Source: Clostridia bacterium (GTDB lineage: Bacteria > Bacillota > Clostridia > TANB77 > CAG-508). From it: a stretch of DNA of 64,000 nt. Below the pieces are notes generated by a model. It was not told the origin of the DNA and did not search any database. It saw nothing but the letters and a program-made list of their open reading frames with translations. Location of the stretch: NCBI GenBank assembly GCA_900759015.1, contig CAAEUE010000003.1, forward strand, positions 1 to 64,000. Direction: 5' to 3'. Shown here in pieces: positions 61,711 to 64,000 of the stretch. Both the position numbers and the translations under genes were made by a program. Every line of letters begins with the position of its first letter. Position 1 is the stretch's first letter.

Positions 61711-61737
61711 GGGAAAAAAGGAACGTCCCCAAATCCC
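61711..61737 (-). repeat. REP palindrome copy beyond porB
   Basis: GGGAAAAAAGGAACGTCCCC followed by AAATCCC, reverse orientation, between the winged-helix gene and porB. Read leftward it lies just past the porB stop and ends in a U-rich tract, so it may be the por terminator. Confidence 0.8.
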
Positions 61738-61749
61738 TCTTTCACTATT

Positions 61750-62703
61750 TTATTCTTTATTTGTCATTTCTTCTAATTGTAGCAATTCATTCCATCTCTT
61801 ATCAACTATTCTTTGGAATTCTTCTATCATCCACTCATTTCCTGGTTTAAACATATGTCTAAAACGTTTTTGTGGTTTTAAGAATTCTTCTACTGGAAGT
61901 TTTTTAGCAGGTTTATATGTTATTTTATATTTACCATCTACAACTTCATATAATGGCCAATAACATGTATCTGCAGCTAATTTGTTAATTTGCATTAAGT
62001 CTTCTGTTGGGTATCCCCATCCTCTTGGGCAAGGAGCCATTACATTTAAGAATGTTGGTCCTTCTGTATATATGGCTTTTTCTGCTTTTTCATATAAATC
62101 TTTAAAATTAGTCATAGCAAGAGTTTGTGCAACATATGGTAAATGATGTGATACCATTATTTCTGTTAAGTCTTTTCTTTCTTGTGCTTTACCTGGGATA
62201 ACTGTTCCAGCAGGTGAAGTTGTTGTATCTGCAAATTTTGGTGTTGCAGAAGAACGTTGAATACCTGTGTTCATATATGCACCATTATCGTAACATACAT
62301 AAACCATATCATGACCTCTTTCCATAGCACCTGAAAGTGATTGTAAACCTATATCATAAGTTCCACCATCTCCACCAAATGCGATGAATTTTGTATGTGT
62401 ATCTTCTTTTAATTTTCCTTGTTTCTTTAAAGATTTGTATGCAGCTTCAACACCAGATAGTGTACTTCCAGCATTTTCGAAAGCTGTATGAATAAATGAA
62501 TCTGTCCAAGATGTATATGGGTATGTAAATGTAGAAACTTCCATACATCCAGTAGCTGTAGCAATTACAGCATGATCTTCTGGCTTTAATGCACGTAAAA
62601 CCATTCTAGCAACTGGTGGAGCTCCACAACCTGCACACATTTTATGTCCTTCAGAAAATCTTGAAGGCTTATTTGCGACTACTTCTTTTAAATTATATGG
62701 CAT
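61750..62703 (-). CDS. porB: Pyruvate:ferredoxin oxidoreductase beta subunit
   Basis: 317 residues. TPP-binding beta subunit: GHKMCAGCGAPPVARMVLRA, TATGCMEV, then the thiamine-site GGDGGTYDIGLQSLSGAMER and CYDNGAYMNTGIQRSSATPK. Cys residues near the start and the CPRGWGYP stretch bind the Fe-S cluster. With PorA, PorD and a gamma subunit it oxidises pyruvate to acetyl-CoA and CO2, reducing ferredoxin. Its ATG overlaps the porA stop by one base. Confidence 0.94.
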   Translation of the reverse strand: MPYNLKEVVANKPSRFSEGHKMCAGCGAPPVARMVLRALKPEDHAVIATATGCMEVSTFTYPYTSWTDSFIHTAFENAGSTLSGVEAAYKSLKKQGKLKEDTHTKFIAFGGDGGTYDIGLQSLSGAMERGHDMVYVCYDNGAYMNTGIQRSSATPKFADTTTSPAGTVIPGKAQERKDLTEIMVSHHLPYVAQTLAMTNFKDLYEKAEKAIYTEGPTFLNVMAPCPRGWGYPTEDLMQINKLAADTCYWPLYEVVDGKYKITYKPAKKLPVEEFLKPQKRFRHMFKPGNEWMIEEFQRIVDKRWNELLQLEEMTNKE

Positions 62704-63899
62704 TATTTTTCAGCTCCTTTCGTTCTTAATCCTAAATGTCTATAAGGATTATCAATTTTTCCTGTTTCTACGATTTCTAATAAATCATTATAAACTTTTT
62801 CGATGTCATCAGATTTTGTATCTCTACCACCAATTCCATAGATATAACTTACTGTAGGTACGTGGATATTATTTACATACATACCAGATGTAACATCTGT
62901 AAATAATGCACCACCTGCAGCATTTAAAGAATCTGCTTTATCTAATACTGCAACTGCTTTTACATTTTCTAAAGCTTTTGCAATTTCCTCTGCAGGGAAT
63001 GGTCTAAATACACGAACCTTTAATAATCCGGCTTTAACACCTTTACTACGTAAATCATCTACTACGAATTTTGCAGTTCCTGCTGTAGAGTTCATACAAA
63101 CAATAGCAACATCTGCATCTTCTAATCTATATTCTTCGAATAAACCATATTTTCTACCTGTTAATTTTTCAAATTCTTCTGCTACTTCTAAAATAACTTT
63201 TTTAGCATTTTTCATAGCTTGTGATTGCTGAGCTTTATGTTCAAATAAGAAACCTTGTAAATCTAGAGGTCCCATAGAAATTGGCTCTTTACTATTTAAT
63301 AAGTAATGTTCTGGTTTATATGTACCAACAAATTCTTTTACTTTATCATCTTCTACTAAATCTATTGTTTCTATAGAATGTGATGTAATAAATCCATCTT
63401 GGCAAACCATTAATGGTAATAAAACATCTTTATGTTCTGCAATTCTATGAGCCATTAATAAGTTATCATATGCTTCTTGATTACTTTCTGAAAATAACAT
63501 TATCCATCCAGCATCACGAACACCCATTGCATCAGAGTGATCATTGTGGATATTTAATGGTCCAGATACAGCACGATTTACAAGTGACATTACTATAGGT
63601 AAACGTAATGATGAAGCTATGTATATCATTTCCCACATGAAAGATAATCCGTTTGAAGATGTAGCTGTCATAGCTCTAGCACCTGCAGCTTCTGCACCAA
63701 CACAGGCACTCATTGCACTATGTTCACTTTCTACTGCAACGAATTCTGTATCAACAGCACCATTGCTAACAAAAGTAGAAAAATATTGTGGTATTTCTGT
63801 TGATGGTGTAATAGGGAAGGCAGCAACAACGTCTGGATTTATTTGCTTCATAGCTGTAGCTGCAGCTTCATTACCACTTAAACGTTCTCTAATACTCAT
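62703..63899 (-). CDS. porA: Pyruvate:ferredoxin oxidoreductase alpha subunit
   Basis: 398 residues. Family features: GNEAAATAMKQINPDVVAAF, PITPSTEIPQYFST, ESEHSAMSACVGAEAAGARA, TATSSNGLSFMWEM, then IVCMNSTAGTAKFVVDDLRS. It holds the pyruvate-binding side of the enzyme. ATG at 63897-63899 overlaps the porD stop. RBS GAGGAGGGAA lies in the end of porD. Confidence 0.95.
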   Translation of the reverse strand: MSIRERLSGNEAAATAMKQINPDVVAAFPITPSTEIPQYFSTFVSNGAVDTEFVAVESEHSAMSACVGAEAAGARAMTATSSNGLSFMWEMIYIASSLRLPIVMSLVNRAVSGPLNIHNDHSDAMGVRDAGWIMLFSESNQEAYDNLLMAHRIAEHKDVLLPLMVCQDGFITSHSIETIDLVEDDKVKEFVGTYKPEHYLLNSKEPISMGPLDLQGFLFEHKAQQSQAMKNAKKVILEVAEEFEKLTGRKYGLFEEYRLEDADVAIVCMNSTAGTAKFVVDDLRSKGVKAGLLKVRVFRPFPAEEIAKALENVKAVAVLDKADSLNAAGGALFTDVTSGMYVNNIHVPTVSYIYGIGGRDTKSDDIEKVYNDLLEIVETGKIDNPYRHLGLRTKGAEK

Positions 63900-64000
63900 T
63901 ATTCAATTCCCTCCTCTACCATTGAGATTGCTTTGAAAGGACAAACTTTGGCACAAACGCCACATCCTTTACAATAATCATAATTAAAATCTGTTCTTTT
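63899..64000 (-). CDS. porD: Pyruvate:ferredoxin oxidoreductase delta subunit, partial
   Basis: Only the last 33 residues are in the window; the gene continues past the right edge. They show DYCKGCGVCAKVCPFKAISM, a 4Fe-4S cluster, followed by VEEGIE and a stop. PorD carries the ferredoxin-like clusters of the four-subunit enzyme. The order leftward is porD-porA-porB, with one-base overlaps at both junctions, so the operon is tightly coupled. Confidence 0.93.
   Translation of the reverse strand, partial: KRTDFNYDYCKGCGVCAKVCPFKAISMVEEGIE

Noticed and set aside
9081..61737. Dispersed repeats as a CRISPR array
   Set aside because: Copies are kilobases apart, in both orientations, without spacers of even length, and there are no cas genes.
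63544..63936. 130-residue rightward open frame
   Set aside because: It is antisense to porA, which has full family motifs.

Overview
The window comes from a low-GC, endospore-forming Clostridia-type member of the Bacillota. It is very AT-rich. Sporulation and germination genes are spread through it (sleB-ypeB, spoIIID, yabG, a SipL-like SPOCS/LysM gene, yunB, spoVAC/VAD/VAE). An anaerobic pyruvate:ferredoxin oxidoreductase (por) operon sits at the right end. TTG, GTG and one ATA start codon are used with strong GGAGG-type ribosome sites. An uncultured gut lineage is plausible, but I cannot name a genus from sequence alone.

Layout. 1-5 kb: 3' end of a surface protein, then leftward mgtA and a GT28 glycosyltransferase. 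5-9 kb: sleB-ypeB and the c-di-AMP phosphodiesterase gdpP. 9.2-10.4 kb: two small genes on either side of a striking cluster of DnaA-box-like 9-mers followed by an AT-rich tract (possible replication origin or DnaA-binding locus), then tRNA-Arg. 10.4-16.8 kb: accessory envelope/regulatory region with an XRE regulator, a zinc-ribbon membrane protein, an HD protein, an NPHTG-anchored surface protein, an ECF sigma/anti-sigma pair and a class B sortase gene broken by a one-base frameshift. 17-24 kb: scpB, archaeal-type proS, Ig-like and membrane proteins, a GGDEF protein and an SseB-like protein. 24-29 kb: sporulation block (spoIIID, yabG, veg, sipL-like, yunB) followed by a tail-less FtsZ. 29-38 kb: addB, pgeF, LD-carboxypeptidase, family 4 uracil-DNA glycosylase, Nudix, GltD-like oxidoreductase and GNAT. 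38-38.8 kb: two small acidic paralogous genes, each behind the same promoter/leader block. 38.8-44.5 kb: leuS, a zincin-like protein, infC-rpmI-rplT behind a leader, and a minimal RelA/SpoT-like protein. 44.5-49.4 kb: spoVA genes interrupted by an opposite-strand two-gene cassette. 49.5-60.2 kb: rsmB, a DUF2207 protein, a pilin-like pair, a ROK kinase, walR-walK-lepB-holB-ricT and ferredoxin. 60.2-61.8 kb: a REP-associated tyrosine transposase (RAYT) flanked by inverted copies of a short palindrome. 61.8-64 kb: porD-porA-porB, leftward.

The main unifying observation is a family of short imperfect palindromes (GGGATTT...GGACGTTCC...AAATCCC), with at least a dozen copies scattered between genes. 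They lie in both orientations, some act as terminators, and two in inverted orientation bracket the RAYT gene. This is the arrangement expected of a REP/RAYT system. Degenerate copies also sit at both ends of the cassette that splits the spoVA genes.

The other strong leads are the DnaA-box cluster at 9.64-9.75 kb, the duplicated promoter/leader small-gene pair at 38 kb, the tail-less FtsZ, the frameshifted sortase with an intact candidate substrate nearby, and the ATA start codon of infC. All functions are assigned by reading translated sequence and motifs; no database search was run.
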